Both the position numbers and the translations under genes were made by a program. Positions 7,126 to 13,747 of a DNA stretch of 13,872 nt are shown here, one piece after another. The stretch's first letter is position 1. Every line of letters begins with the position of its first letter. Origin of the DNA: DASUAO01 sp046484625. Lineage in GTDB: Bacteria > Actinomycetota > Acidimicrobiia > IMCC26256 > PALSA-555. The notes under the pieces are model-generated. The model had not been told where the DNA came from. It did not search any database and saw only the letters and a list, made by a program, of their open reading frames with translations. The stretch covers positions 1 through 13,872 of the forward strand of contig JAWOIO010000004.1 in the NCBI GenBank assembly GCA_046484625.1, given 5' to 3'.

Positions 7126-7608
7126 GTGAACTGTCGCTCCTGCGGCCACGCCAACGAGGCCGGCGCGAAGTACTGCTCGTCCTGCGGAACGCCCCTCGAG
7201 GGCGACGACGACACCACCGCGGCCCTCGCCCTCATCGAGGACCGCCAGAGCCTCGAAGCCGAGCTCGGCGACGTCCTCGACCAGCTCCCCGAGGGCCTCG
7301 GGCTCCTCGTGGTCCGTCGCGGCCCGAACGCCGGCAGCACCTACACGCTCGACCTCGACGTCACCCGGCTCGGTCGCCACCCGGACTCCGAGATCTTCCT
7401 CGACGACGTGACCGTGTCGAGACGCCACGCGACGATCCATCGGGGTGCCGACGAGTACGAGATCGCCGACGCCGGCTCCCTCAACGGCACGTACGTCGAC
7501 CACGAGCGGGTCGACCGCGCCGTGTTGCGGGACATGCACGAGATCCAGGTGGGGCGCTTCGTGCTGACCTTCGTCTTCGGAGGTGCGCAGGACACGTCGT
7601 CGCCATGA
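7126..7608 (+). CDS. garA: GarA/OdhI-like FHA-domain regulator with N-terminal zinc ribbon
   Basis: A 160-residue protein. Residues 3-20 form a zinc ribbon (CxxC at 3-6, CxxC at 17-20). Then comes DDDTTAALALI with T30-T31, at the place of the phospho-acceptor ETTS motif of mycobacterial GarA. The FHA domain covers about 58-155: LLVVRRGPNAGS, GR at 83-84, SRRH at 98-101, SLNGTYV with N120-G121. From memory it is near-identical in these stretches to GarA, which, when unphosphorylated, inhibits 2-oxoglutarate dehydrogenase and glutamate dehydrogenase and activates glutamate synthase; phosphorylation makes the FHA domain bind its own tail. Known GarA/OdhI lack a zinc ribbon. The neighbourhood (gcvH before, Rv1828-type merR after) is also that of GarA. 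Translation of the next gene is coupled through an ATGA overlap. Confidence 0.9.
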   Translation: MNCRSCGHANEAGAKYCSSCGTPLEGDDDTTAALALIEDRQSLEAELGDVLDQLPEGLGLLVVRRGPNAGSTYTLDLDVTRLGRHPDSEIFLDDVTVSRRHATIHRGADEYEIADAGSLNGTYVDHERVDRAVLRDMHEIQVGRFVLTFVFGGAQDTSSP

Positions 7609-8399
7609 CGCACGACGAGGGGACCGCGACCGACGCGGGCGGGCACCTGTCGATCGGGGAGGTCCTCGACCAGCTGCGGGACGAGTTCCCCGACGTGACG
7701 ATCTCCAAGATCCGCTTCCTCGAGAGCCAGCGGCTCCTGGACCCCGAGCGGACGCCGTCGGGGTACCGGAAGTTCTCCGACGACGACCTCGAGCGCCTCC
7801 GGTGGATCCTCACCCAGCAACGCGACAACTTCCTCCCGCTGCGGGTGATCCGCGAGCGGCTCGAGCAGTACGGGTCCTCCGGGACTCCCGTGCCGAGGGA
7901 CCCCGACGACGTCGGCCGGGTCGCACCCGCCGCCGAGCTCCCGTTGGGCGATCTCGGCGAAGCCCCGGAGGACGACGAGCCGATCGGGTCGCTCGCCCGC
8001 GACGACTCCAAGCCCAGCGACGAGCTGACCCGGACCGAGCTGCTCGAGGCGACCGAGCTCACCGACTCGCAGCTCAGCGACCTCGAGGCCCATGGCCTCG
8101 TGGTCCCGATCGTCGGGGAGGGCCAGCGGGCCCTCTACGGCGAAGACGCGCTGGCGGTCGGAACCATCGCGGCGGGCTTCCAAGGGCGCGGGATCCAGGC
8201 CCGCCACCTCAAGATGTACCGGCACTTCGCCGAGCGGGAGGGTGCGCTGTTCGGGCAGGTCCTCCTGCCGTACCTCCGGCAGCGGAACCCCGAGGCGCGC
8301 GACCGGCTCCAGGGAGAGGTGGAGGAGCTCGCCCGGCTCGCGCGCCGGCTGCGCACCGAGATGCTCCGCCAGGCCCTGCGCGCCGAGCTCCAGGGGTGA
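7605..8399 (+). CDS. MerR-family transcriptional regulator (Rv1828-type)
   Basis: A 264-residue protein. An N-terminal winged helix-turn-helix (about 14-80) shows LSIGEVLDQLRDEFPDVTISKIRFLESQ... followed by PSGYRKFSDDDLERLRWIL, the recognition and wing region of MerR proteins. The middle (about 90-140) is acidic and low-complexity. A C-terminal helical domain (about 145-264), containing RTELLEATELTDSQL and IQARHLKMYRHFAEREGALF, matches the distinctive extended Rv1828-type regulators and differs from metal-sensing MerR proteins; there is no cysteine cluster for metal. It probably dimerises and binds a promoter in this locus, but its signal is not evident. The ATG overlaps the garA stop and the TGA overlaps the hpt GTG. 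Confidence 0.88.
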   Translation: MTHDEGTATDAGGHLSIGEVLDQLRDEFPDVTISKIRFLESQRLLDPERTPSGYRKFSDDDLERLRWILTQQRDNFLPLRVIRERLEQYGSSGTPVPRDPDDVGRVAPAAELPLGDLGEAPEDDEPIGSLARDDSKPSDELTRTELLEATELTDSQLSDLEAHGLVVPIVGEGQRALYGEDALAVGTIAAGFQGRGIQARHLKMYRHFAEREGALFGQVLLPYLRQRNPEARDRLQGEVEELARLARRLRTEMLRQALRAELQG

Positions 8400-9106
8400 C
8401 CGGGAGCTCCGAGGTCCTCCTCGACCGGACGGCGATCGCCGAGCGGGTCGAGGCACTGGCCCAGGAGGTCGCACAGGACCACCCCGGCGGCCTGGTCCTC
8501 GTGGGCGTCCTCAAGGGAGCGCTGCTCTTCACCGCCGACCTGGCGCGTGCGCTCGGGCGTCTCCGTCCGGCACCGGACGCGCTCGTCGACTTCCTCGCCA
8601 TCTCGCGCTACGCGCCCGACTCCGGGCGCGTCCGGCTGCTGCGCGACCTCGACGTCGACATCACGGGTCGCTCCGTCGTCCTCGTCGAGGATCTGGTCGA
8701 CACCGGCCTGACGTCCGCGTACCTCCTCGACCATCTCCGCAGCCGGGACCCGGCCCGCGTGGAGCTGTGCACCCTGCTCGATCGAGCCGAGCGCCGCATC
8801 GTGCCGGTCGCGCCCCGGTACGTCGGCGAGACGATCCCGGGGGACGCCTTCGTGCTCGGCTACGGGCTGCACGTGGGCGACCGGTACCGCAACCTGCCGA
8901 TGGTGATCCGCGCCGACCGCGCCGCGCTCGACGCAGATCCCGACGCGTGCCTCACCCACTACGACCGCCCCACCGACTGCGGTCGCCCCAGCGACTCCGA
9001 ACGGACGGGCCACTCCGACCCGACGGGCACCGGTCCCGACGCCGGATCGGGCCCGGAACAGCGCGATGCTAGGGTCCCGACGACCTCTGAAAGGCGGCGC
9101 AGGTGA
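8396..9106 (+). CDS. hpt: Hypoxanthine phosphoribosyltransferase with C-terminal extension
   Basis: A 236-residue type I phosphoribosyltransferase that would convert hypoxanthine (and guanine) plus PRPP to IMP (GMP) in purine salvage. The core is typical: GVLKGALLFTADLAR, DFLAISRY, the PRPP loop VVLVEDLVDTGLT (94-106), and YVGETIPGDAFVLGYGLHVGDRYRNLP. The GTG start at 8396 overlaps the merR stop and the protein begins just before EVLLDRTAIAERV, as in other HPRTs. The usual enzyme is about 180 residues; here roughly 50 extra C-terminal residues rich in Asp, Ser, Gly, Pro and Arg follow HYDRPTDCG. The extension's coding DNA carries a promoter-like box for the next gene. hpt has no counterpart at this place in mycobacteria. 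The stop overlaps the next GTG by 4 nt. Confidence 0.92.
   Translation: MTGSSEVLLDRTAIAERVEALAQEVAQDHPGGLVLVGVLKGALLFTADLARALGRLRPAPDALVDFLAISRYAPDSGRVRLLRDLDVDITGRSVVLVEDLVDTGLTSAYLLDHLRSRDPARVELCTLLDRAERRIVPVAPRYVGETIPGDAFVLGYGLHVGDRYRNLPMVIRADRAALDADPDACLTHYDRPTDCGRPSDSERTGHSDPTGTGPDAGSGPEQRDARVPTTSERRRR
9067..9075 (+). promoter_or_regulatory. Extended -10 promoter inside the 3' end of hpt
   Basis: TGCTAGGGT is an extended -10 element (TGnTAnnnT). A start near 9082 would give a leader of about 20 nt that includes AAAGGCGG (9090-9097) before the nuclease GTG. No convincing -35 is present, which is usual for extended -10 promoters. It would let the nuclease gene be expressed apart from garA, merR and hpt. 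Confidence 0.45.
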
Positions 9107-9588
9107 TCGAGATGTCGCTCGTCGGAGTGCGAGTGGAAGTCCCGACGAACCAACCGATCGTGCTGCTCCGCGAGGAGACCGGCAGTCGGTATCTCCCGAT
9201 CTTCATCGGGCCACCCGAGGCGACCGCGATCGTGTACGCGCTCCAAGGCATGGAGACCCCGCGTCCGATGACCCACGACCTCTTCAAGACGGTGCTCGAC
9301 GACCTCGGCGTGACGCTCCGCCAGGTCGTGATCACCGAGCTCCACGACGGGACGTTCTTCGCCGAGATCGAGATCGATCGCGACGGCACCACGCAGCGGA
9401 TCTCGTCGCGCCCCTCCGACGCACTGGCCCTGGCCGCCCGGTACCCCGACAGCGTCCCGATCTTCGCCGACGAGGCGGTGCTCGAGGAGGCCGGGGTGCT
9501 GTTCGACCAGGACGAGGAGGAGCAGCAGGTCGAGGAGTTCCGGGAGTTCCTCGACCAGGTGCAGCCCGAGGACTTCGCGTCCGACTGA
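9103..9588 (+). CDS. Bifunctional nuclease-family protein (DUF151)
   Basis: A 161-residue protein of the DUF151 / bifunctional nuclease family. It begins VIEMSLVGVRVEVPTNQPIVLLREE, followed by YLPIFIGPPEATAI, PMTHDLFKTVLDDLG, and the conserved SSRPSDALALA segment. The plant founding member has RNase and DNase activity, but the role of bacterial members, including mycobacterial Rv1829, is not settled. The last 25 residues are strongly acidic. The GTG at 9103 has AAAGGCGG upstream and keeps the family's VxxVGVRVE start; ATG at 9112 is possible. It overlaps the hpt stop. The position between two merR genes is conserved with mycobacteria, so a link to the garA/merR circuit is likely but unproven. 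Confidence 0.9.
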   Translation: MIEMSLVGVRVEVPTNQPIVLLREETGSRYLPIFIGPPEATAIVYALQGMETPRPMTHDLFKTVLDDLGVTLRQVVITELHDGTFFAEIEIDRDGTTQRISSRPSDALALAARYPDSVPIFADEAVLEEAGVLFDQDEEEQQVEEFREFLDQVQPEDFASD

Positions 9589-9612
9589 GGCCCCGGGCCA
9601 GCCTGGGGGCCG

Positions 9613-9641
9613 TTGACGCCGCGCGCGGCCTCCGGTACCGT
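9613..9641 (+). promoter_or_regulatory. Strong sigma-70-type promoter upstream of the second merR
   Basis: TTGACG (9613-9618) and TACCGT (9636-9641) are separated by 17 nt, the best match to consensus in the window. The start would fall near 9648, giving a leader of about 60 nt with GGGAG (9694-9698) before the ATG at 9708. The GC-rich spacer would be a natural MerR-type operator, but I see no clear inverted repeat in it. Confidence 0.72.
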
Positions 9642-9707
9642 CATGTGTGGAATTACGGACGTGTGACTCGTCCGGGCCCACTGTGCGAACCTCGGGAGCG
9701 ATGACGG

Positions 9708-10259
<552 letters not shown>

Positions 10260-10262
10260 TCC

Positions 10263-10715
10263 ATCACCTCGGGCACGCCGGGCACCCCGGACAGCTCGCG
10301 CACTTCGGGACGGTCGCTCCCACACGAGCGCGTCCGCTTCGCCCACAACTCGGAGCGGCAGTTCGCCAAGCTCCTCGACTTCTACGAGGTCGCCTGGGAG
10401 TACGAGCCCCGGACCTTCGTCCTCGAGCGCGACGACGAGGGGAACCCGCTCCAGGCGTTCACGCCCGACTTCTACCTGCCGGCCTTCGACGTCTACATCG
10501 AGATCACCACCCTGAACCAGAAGCTGGTCACGAAGAAGAACCGCAAGGCCCGGCGCCTCCGCGAGCAGCACCCCGACGTCGACATCAAGGTGCTGTACCA
10601 GCGTGACTACCTGCACCTCCTCGTGAAGTTCGGCCTCGAGCCCCCCAGCCAGGTCGCGGACCTCCCGGCCCCGGTCGGCGACGAGGCGACCGCGGCTCGG
10701 GCCGAGAGCGCCTGA
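10263..10715 (+). CDS. PD-(D/E)XK nuclease-like small protein with non-canonical (ATC) start
   Basis: The frame is open from the merR stop to TGA at 10713-10715 and its translation is clearly protein-like: ERVRFAHNSERQFAKLLDFY, WEYEPRTFVLE, FTPDFYLPAFDVYIEIT, LVTKKNRKARRLREQHPDVD, IKVLYQRDYLHLLVKFGLE. D69, then E80-I-T82, then a Lys-rich helix (K87-K95) fit the PD-(D/E)XK nuclease fold, though the motif is E-x-T, not E-x-K. There is no in-frame ATG, GTG or TTG before the conserved core. The ATC at 10263 sits 7 nt after GAGGGGGG (10248-10255) and would give a natural N-terminus (TSGTPGTPDSS). Similar domains, from memory, occur fused to hypoxanthine phosphoribosyltransferase in other actinobacterial lineages; hpt is 1.2 kb upstream. 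Function is unknown. Confidence 0.72.
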   Translation: MTSGTPGTPDSSRTSGRSLPHERVRFAHNSERQFAKLLDFYEVAWEYEPRTFVLERDDEGNPLQAFTPDFYLPAFDVYIEITTLNQKLVTKKNRKARRLREQHPDVDIKVLYQRDYLHLLVKFGLEPPSQVADLPAPVGDEATAARAESA

Positions 10716-10754
10716 ACGCCGCGTCCGACCATCGGCACCCGGGGTCCGGGAACC

Positions 10755-10760
10755 TAGGCT
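10755..10760 (+). promoter_or_regulatory. -10 box for leaderless gcvT
   Basis: TAGGCT lies 7 nt before the gcvT ATG (10768). There is no Shine-Dalgarno sequence in front of the ATG, so the transcript probably begins at the start codon. The -35 region (near 10732, TCGGCA) is weak. Confidence 0.5.
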
Positions 10761-10767
10761 CGCCCGG

Positions 10768-11853
10768 ATGCGCCACAGCCCGATCGATGCGGAGCACCGG
10801 GCGCTCGGGGCCCGCATGGTCCCCTTCGGGGGCTGGGAGATGCCGATCCAGTACTCGGGGGTCCTCGACGAGCACCGGGCGTGCCGGGAGCGCGCGGTGG
10901 TGTTCGACGTCTCGCACCTCGGCTCCGTCCTGGTGGCCGGCCCGGGTGCCCGAGCCGCGCTCCAGTGGGCGTTCACGAACGATCTCGACCGGATCGCACC
11001 GGGCCGCGCCCAGTACACGCACCTCCTCGACCCGCGGGACGCATCGGTCGTCGACGACATCATCGTCTGGTGGGTCACCGACGAGGAGCTCCTCGTCATG
11101 CCGAACGCCTCGAACACCGCCCGGCTCGTCGAGGCCGTGGACGAGGCGGGCGTCAGCCACGGCGACGGCGCGGTCGCCGTGCGCGACATCACCGGCGACC
11201 GCGTGGTGCTCGCCGTGCAGGGCCCCGAGGCCCGGGCCCTGCTCGAGACCGTGCACCCCGAGGCGGCGGCGGTCGAGCGCTTCCACGTGACCCAGGCCGA
11301 GTTCGGCGACGGCGCTCCGGGATGGGTCGCCGGCACCGGCTACACGGGGGAGGACGGCGTCGAGCTGCACGTCCCGCTCGTCGCGGCCGCCGACGTGTGG
11401 CGGGCCTTGCTGGACGCCGGGCTCGCACCCGCCGGGCTCGGCGCCCGCGACACGCTGCGGCTCGAGGCCGGACTCCCGCTCCACGGGCACGAGCTCGGAC
11501 CGGGCATCACACCGCTCCAGGCCGGCCTGGGCTGGGCCGTCCGCTTCGACAAGGGCGACTTCCGAGGTCGAGCCGCACTCGTGGCCGAACGGGACGCGGG
11601 GGTCGCGCGCCGGCTGCGGCGTCTCCTCGTGGACGGACGCCAGATCGCCCGCGCGGGCGCGGTGGTGAGCGTCGACGGGGTCGCCGTGGGGGAGGTCACG
11701 AGCGGCAACTTCTCGCCCGTCCTGGAGCGGGGGATCGCGCTCGCCTTCCTGCCGCCCGCGGTCGCCGACGGCGCGGCGGTGACCCTCGATGTCCGCGGTC
11801 GGCCAGTGGGGGCCACGGTCCTCGGAACGCCGTTCCTCTCGGCGCGGCGCTGA
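10768..11853 (+). CDS. gcvT: Glycine cleavage system T protein (aminomethyltransferase)
   Basis: A 361-residue tetrahydrofolate-dependent aminomethyltransferase, the usual length. It takes the aminomethyl group from lipoylated H protein, releases ammonia and forms 5,10-methylene-THF. Markers in order: MVPFGGWEMPIQY, VFDVSHLG, FTNDLDRIAPGRAQYTHLLD, VDDIIVWWV (containing the conserved folate-binding aspartate), VLAVQGPEAR, GTGYTGEDGVELHV, GLGARDTLRLEAGLPLHGHEL and VTSGNFSPVL. The downstream gap to gcvP is 383 nt and is filled by the riboswitch, so gcvT is not under that riboswitch's cis control. Order gcvT then gcvP, with gcvH far upstream, is less compact than the usual gcvTHP operon. Confidence 0.96.
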   Translation: MRHSPIDAEHRALGARMVPFGGWEMPIQYSGVLDEHRACRERAVVFDVSHLGSVLVAGPGARAALQWAFTNDLDRIAPGRAQYTHLLDPRDASVVDDIIVWWVTDEELLVMPNASNTARLVEAVDEAGVSHGDGAVAVRDITGDRVVLAVQGPEARALLETVHPEAAAVERFHVTQAEFGDGAPGWVAGTGYTGEDGVELHVPLVAAADVWRALLDAGLAPAGLGARDTLRLEAGLPLHGHELGPGITPLQAGLGWAVRFDKGDFRGRAALVAERDAGVARRLRRLLVDGRQIARAGAVVSVDGVAVGEVTSGNFSPVLERGIALAFLPPAVADGAAVTLDVRGRPVGATVLGTPFLSARR

Positions 11854-11911
11854 GCCAACCTCCACTCCCGGCCCCGAGGGCCCGGGCGCAAGGATGCACC
11901 CGTCGGGACGA

Positions 11912-11917
11912 TACGCT
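11912..11917 (+). promoter_or_regulatory. -10 box for the riboswitch-gcvP transcript
   Basis: TACGCT lies in the gcvT-gcvP gap, about 20 nt before the first aptamer. A start near 11924 would put the complete tandem aptamer at the 5' end of the gcvP mRNA. The -35 region is poor. The 58 nt between the gcvT stop and this box show only short GC-rich self-complementary stretches and no T-run terminator. Confidence 0.45.
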
Positions 11918-11934
11918 CGCGTCGCCGTTCGAAC

Positions 11935-12192
11935 CCGGGCGGGAGAGCCTCGCACCGTGTCGTCGATCCCGGCGGGTCGGCGATCGGAACGGGGCGCCGA
12001 AGGAGCAACCACTCCCCGGAATCTCTCAGGCACCAGGACCGCCCGGACCAGGCAACGCTGGAGAGCAGGAGCGCCCCGAGCGATCGGGGCGTCACCTCAC
12101 CGAAGGGGAAAGGCGCCACCGCACCTGATCGGCACGCCCGATCGGGGATGGCGACGCCGAATCTCTCAGGTTCCGCGACAGCGGGGGAGTGC
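11935..12192 (+). ncRNA. Tandem glycine riboswitch (two aptamers) upstream of gcvP
   Basis: Two consecutive aptamers of the gcvT-motif class are recognisable. Aptamer I (about 11935-12065) has GGGAGAGC (11941-11948), the conserved core CCGAAGGAGCAA (11997-12008), AATCTCTCAGGC (12020-12031) and a closing GCTGGAGAG (12057-12065). Aptamer II (about 12066-12192) has CCGAAGGGGAAA (12100-12111), AATCTCTCAGGT (12160-12171) and GCGACAGCGGGGGAG. Aptamer II carries a long P3-type arm in its variable region. Glycine binding to this class normally switches on glycine-catabolic genes, which fits the gcvP gene starting 45 nt downstream. Boundaries are approximate because the outer helices were not folded by computation. 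Confidence 0.93.
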
Positions 12193-12230
12193 GGGCCACG
12201 GCCGTGGCCCGGTGGCCGTCGCGTGAGGAG
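12193..12230 (+). promoter_or_regulatory. Putative expression platform and ribosome binding site of gcvP
   Basis: Directly after aptamer II lies a perfect 18-nt palindrome (12193-12210, GGGCCACG then its complement), able to form a 7-bp stem with a GGCC loop. It has no following T-run, so it does not look like an intrinsic terminator. The gcvP ribosome binding site GAGGAG (12225-12230) sits 6 nt before the GTG start. GTGAGG (12223-12228), overlapping it, is complementary to CCTCAC (12095-12100) in aptamer II. This points to control of translation, by inference only. Confidence 0.5.
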
Positions 12231-12236
12231 CCAGGT

Positions 12237-13727
12237 GTGGTCGCAGAGCACGAGAGCCCGGCAGTGCAGGACGCGTTCGTGCGTCGTCACGTGGGACCCG
12301 ACGAGGACGACGTCGCCCGGATGCTCGAATCGCTCGACGCTCCGTCGGTGGAGGCACTCGTCCGCGGTGCCGTCCCGACGGCGATCCTCGACGAGTCACT
12401 CGACCTCCCCGACGCGCGCACCGAGTCCCAGGCGCTCGACGCCTTGCAGTCGCTCGCCGCGCGCAATCGGGTGGTGACCTCGCTGCTCGGGCTCGGGTAC
12501 GCCGACACGGTCACGCCGCCCGTGATCCTCCGCAACGTCCTCGAGAGCCCGGCCTGGTACACCGCCTACACGCCGTACCAGCCGGAGATCTCCCAGGGTC
12601 GCCTCGAGGCACTGCTGAACTTCCAGACGATGGTCACCGACCTCACCGGGACCGAGCTGGCCAACGCGTCGCTCCTCGACGAGGCGACCGCAGCCGCGGA
12701 GGCGATGACCTTGCTGCACCGCGTCGGCACCGCGGCAGGCGACACGTTCGTCGTCGACGCGGACTGCCATCCCCAGACCATCGCCGTGGTACAGACCCGC
12801 GCCGAGCCGCTCGGGCTCGAGGTGCGCGTCGCCGACGTCGACACCGCAATGGCGCTCGACGACGTGTTCGGCGTGCTCCTCCAGGAGCCGGGGAGCAGCG
12901 GCCGGGTCCGGAACCGGACCGCACTGATCGAGCACCTCCACGCGCACGGGACCCTGGTCGCGGTGGCCACGGACCTCCTCGCGTGCGTGCTCGTCACGCC
13001 ACCGGGGGAACAGGGGGCCGACGTCGTGGTCGGGTCGTCCCAGCGCTTCGGGGTGCCCCTCGGCTTCGGTGGCCCCCATGCGGGCTTCATCGCGACCCGC
13101 GAGGACTACCAGCGCAGCCTGCCCGGCCGGCTGGTCGGGGTGTCGATCGATGCCGCGGGACGTCCCGCACTGCGTCTCGCGCTGCAGACACGGGAGCAGC
13201 ACATCCGCCGCGAGAAGGCGACCAGCAACATCTGCACGGCCCAGGTCCTCCTGGCGGTGATCGCCGGGCTCTACGCGACCTATCACGGCGCCGACGGGCT
13301 CCGGGCGATCGCCACCAGGGTCCACGGCCTCGCCGTGGACCTCGCCGGAGCGCTGCTGGCAGGCGGCGTCGAGGTCCGCCACGAAGCGTTCTTCGACACG
13401 ATCCGGGCCCGGGTACCCGGCCGTGCCGCGTCGGTCGTCGCCGCCGCGCTCGAGCGCGAGCTGAACCTTCTCCTGGTCGACGACGACACCGTCGGGATCG
13501 CGCTCGACGAGACGTCCACTCCTGAGGTCGTCGACCGGGTCCTGGCCGCGTTCGGCGTCGACCCCGGGGCGACGCGGAGTCCGGACCGCCACACTTCGAC
13601 CGCCGGCGGCGGGCTCCCTGCGGCCGTCGCGCGGACCACGGAGCTGCTCACCCACCCCGTCTTCTCGCGGTACCGGTCCGAGACCAAATCGACGGCCTGC
13701 TTGATGCCGCCGGCTACGCCGCGGTAG
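12237..13727 (+). CDS. gcvP: Glycine dehydrogenase P protein, N-terminal half only (truncated at a junction near 13683)
   Basis: The GTG start at 12237 has GAGGAG 6 nt upstream. About 483 residues are homologous: FVRRHVGPDEDDV, SLLGLGYADT, AYTPYQPEISQGRLEALLNFQ, FGGPHAGFIATRE, LQTREQHIRREKATSNICTAQ, up to HPVFSRYRSET. P protein is normally about 950 residues and decarboxylates glycine with PLP, passing the aminomethyl group to GcvH; the PLP lysine lies in the missing half. The last conserved segment should continue ELLRYL but changes to KSTACLMPP and stops at 13725-13727. HPVFxRYxSET belongs to the linker of full-length GcvP, so this is a cut long form and not a complete GcvPA subunit. The break coincides with a change in composition, so a chimeric contig end is the likeliest cause. 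Confidence 0.9.
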   Translation: MVAEHESPAVQDAFVRRHVGPDEDDVARMLESLDAPSVEALVRGAVPTAILDESLDLPDARTESQALDALQSLAARNRVVTSLLGLGYADTVTPPVILRNVLESPAWYTAYTPYQPEISQGRLEALLNFQTMVTDLTGTELANASLLDEATAAAEAMTLLHRVGTAAGDTFVVDADCHPQTIAVVQTRAEPLGLEVRVADVDTAMALDDVFGVLLQEPGSSGRVRNRTALIEHLHAHGTLVAVATDLLACVLVTPPGEQGADVVVGSSQRFGVPLGFGGPHAGFIATREDYQRSLPGRLVGVSIDAAGRPALRLALQTREQHIRREKATSNICTAQVLLAVIAGLYATYHGADGLRAIATRVHGLAVDLAGALLAGGVEVRHEAFFDTIRARVPGRAASVVAAALERELNLLLVDDDTVGIALDETSTPEVVDRVLAAFGVDPGATRSPDRHTSTAGGGLPAAVARTTELLTHPVFSRYRSETKSTACLMPPATPR

Positions 13728-13747
13728 TGGCCGAAGAAGCGCACTAA
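13682..13747 (+). other. Possible C-terminal fragment of an unrelated gene joined to gcvP
   Basis: From the junction, a frame different from gcvP reads DQIDGLLDAAGYAAVV followed by AEEAH and TAA (13745-13747), then non-coding sequence. It looks like a natural protein end, with codon third positions less GC-biased (several T and A) than the host genes. DAAGY is reminiscent of the end of heavy-metal-associated domains, but 21 residues are too few to name a family. The opposite strand is also open here, from a GTG at 13744 reading RFFGHYRGVAGGIKQAVDLVS, so the coding strand is not settled. Confidence 0.35.

Noticed and set aside
4722..7340. An 872-residue minus-strand ORF opposite the nucleotidyltransferase and gcvH
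   Set aside because: It is rich in Arg, Asp, His and Gly with no recognisable domain and lies wholly opposite well-supported genes; long antisense frames are expected at this GC content.
7583..8395. An in-frame upstream extension of hpt by about 270 residues
   Set aside because: The extension is an Arg/Pro/Gly-rich shadow of the merR gene; HPRT homology begins just after the GTG at 8396.
12193..12210. Perfect palindrome read as a transcription terminator of the riboswitch
   Set aside because: No T-run follows, and the gcvP ribosome binding site is only 14 nt away; a role in translation control or a protein-binding site is more plausible.
12237..13727. Reading the short gcvP as a natural two-subunit GcvPA
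   Set aside because: It contains the HPVFSRYRSET linker of full-length GcvP and breaks inside it, followed by unrelated sequence; separate GcvPA subunits end earlier and no gcvPB follows.
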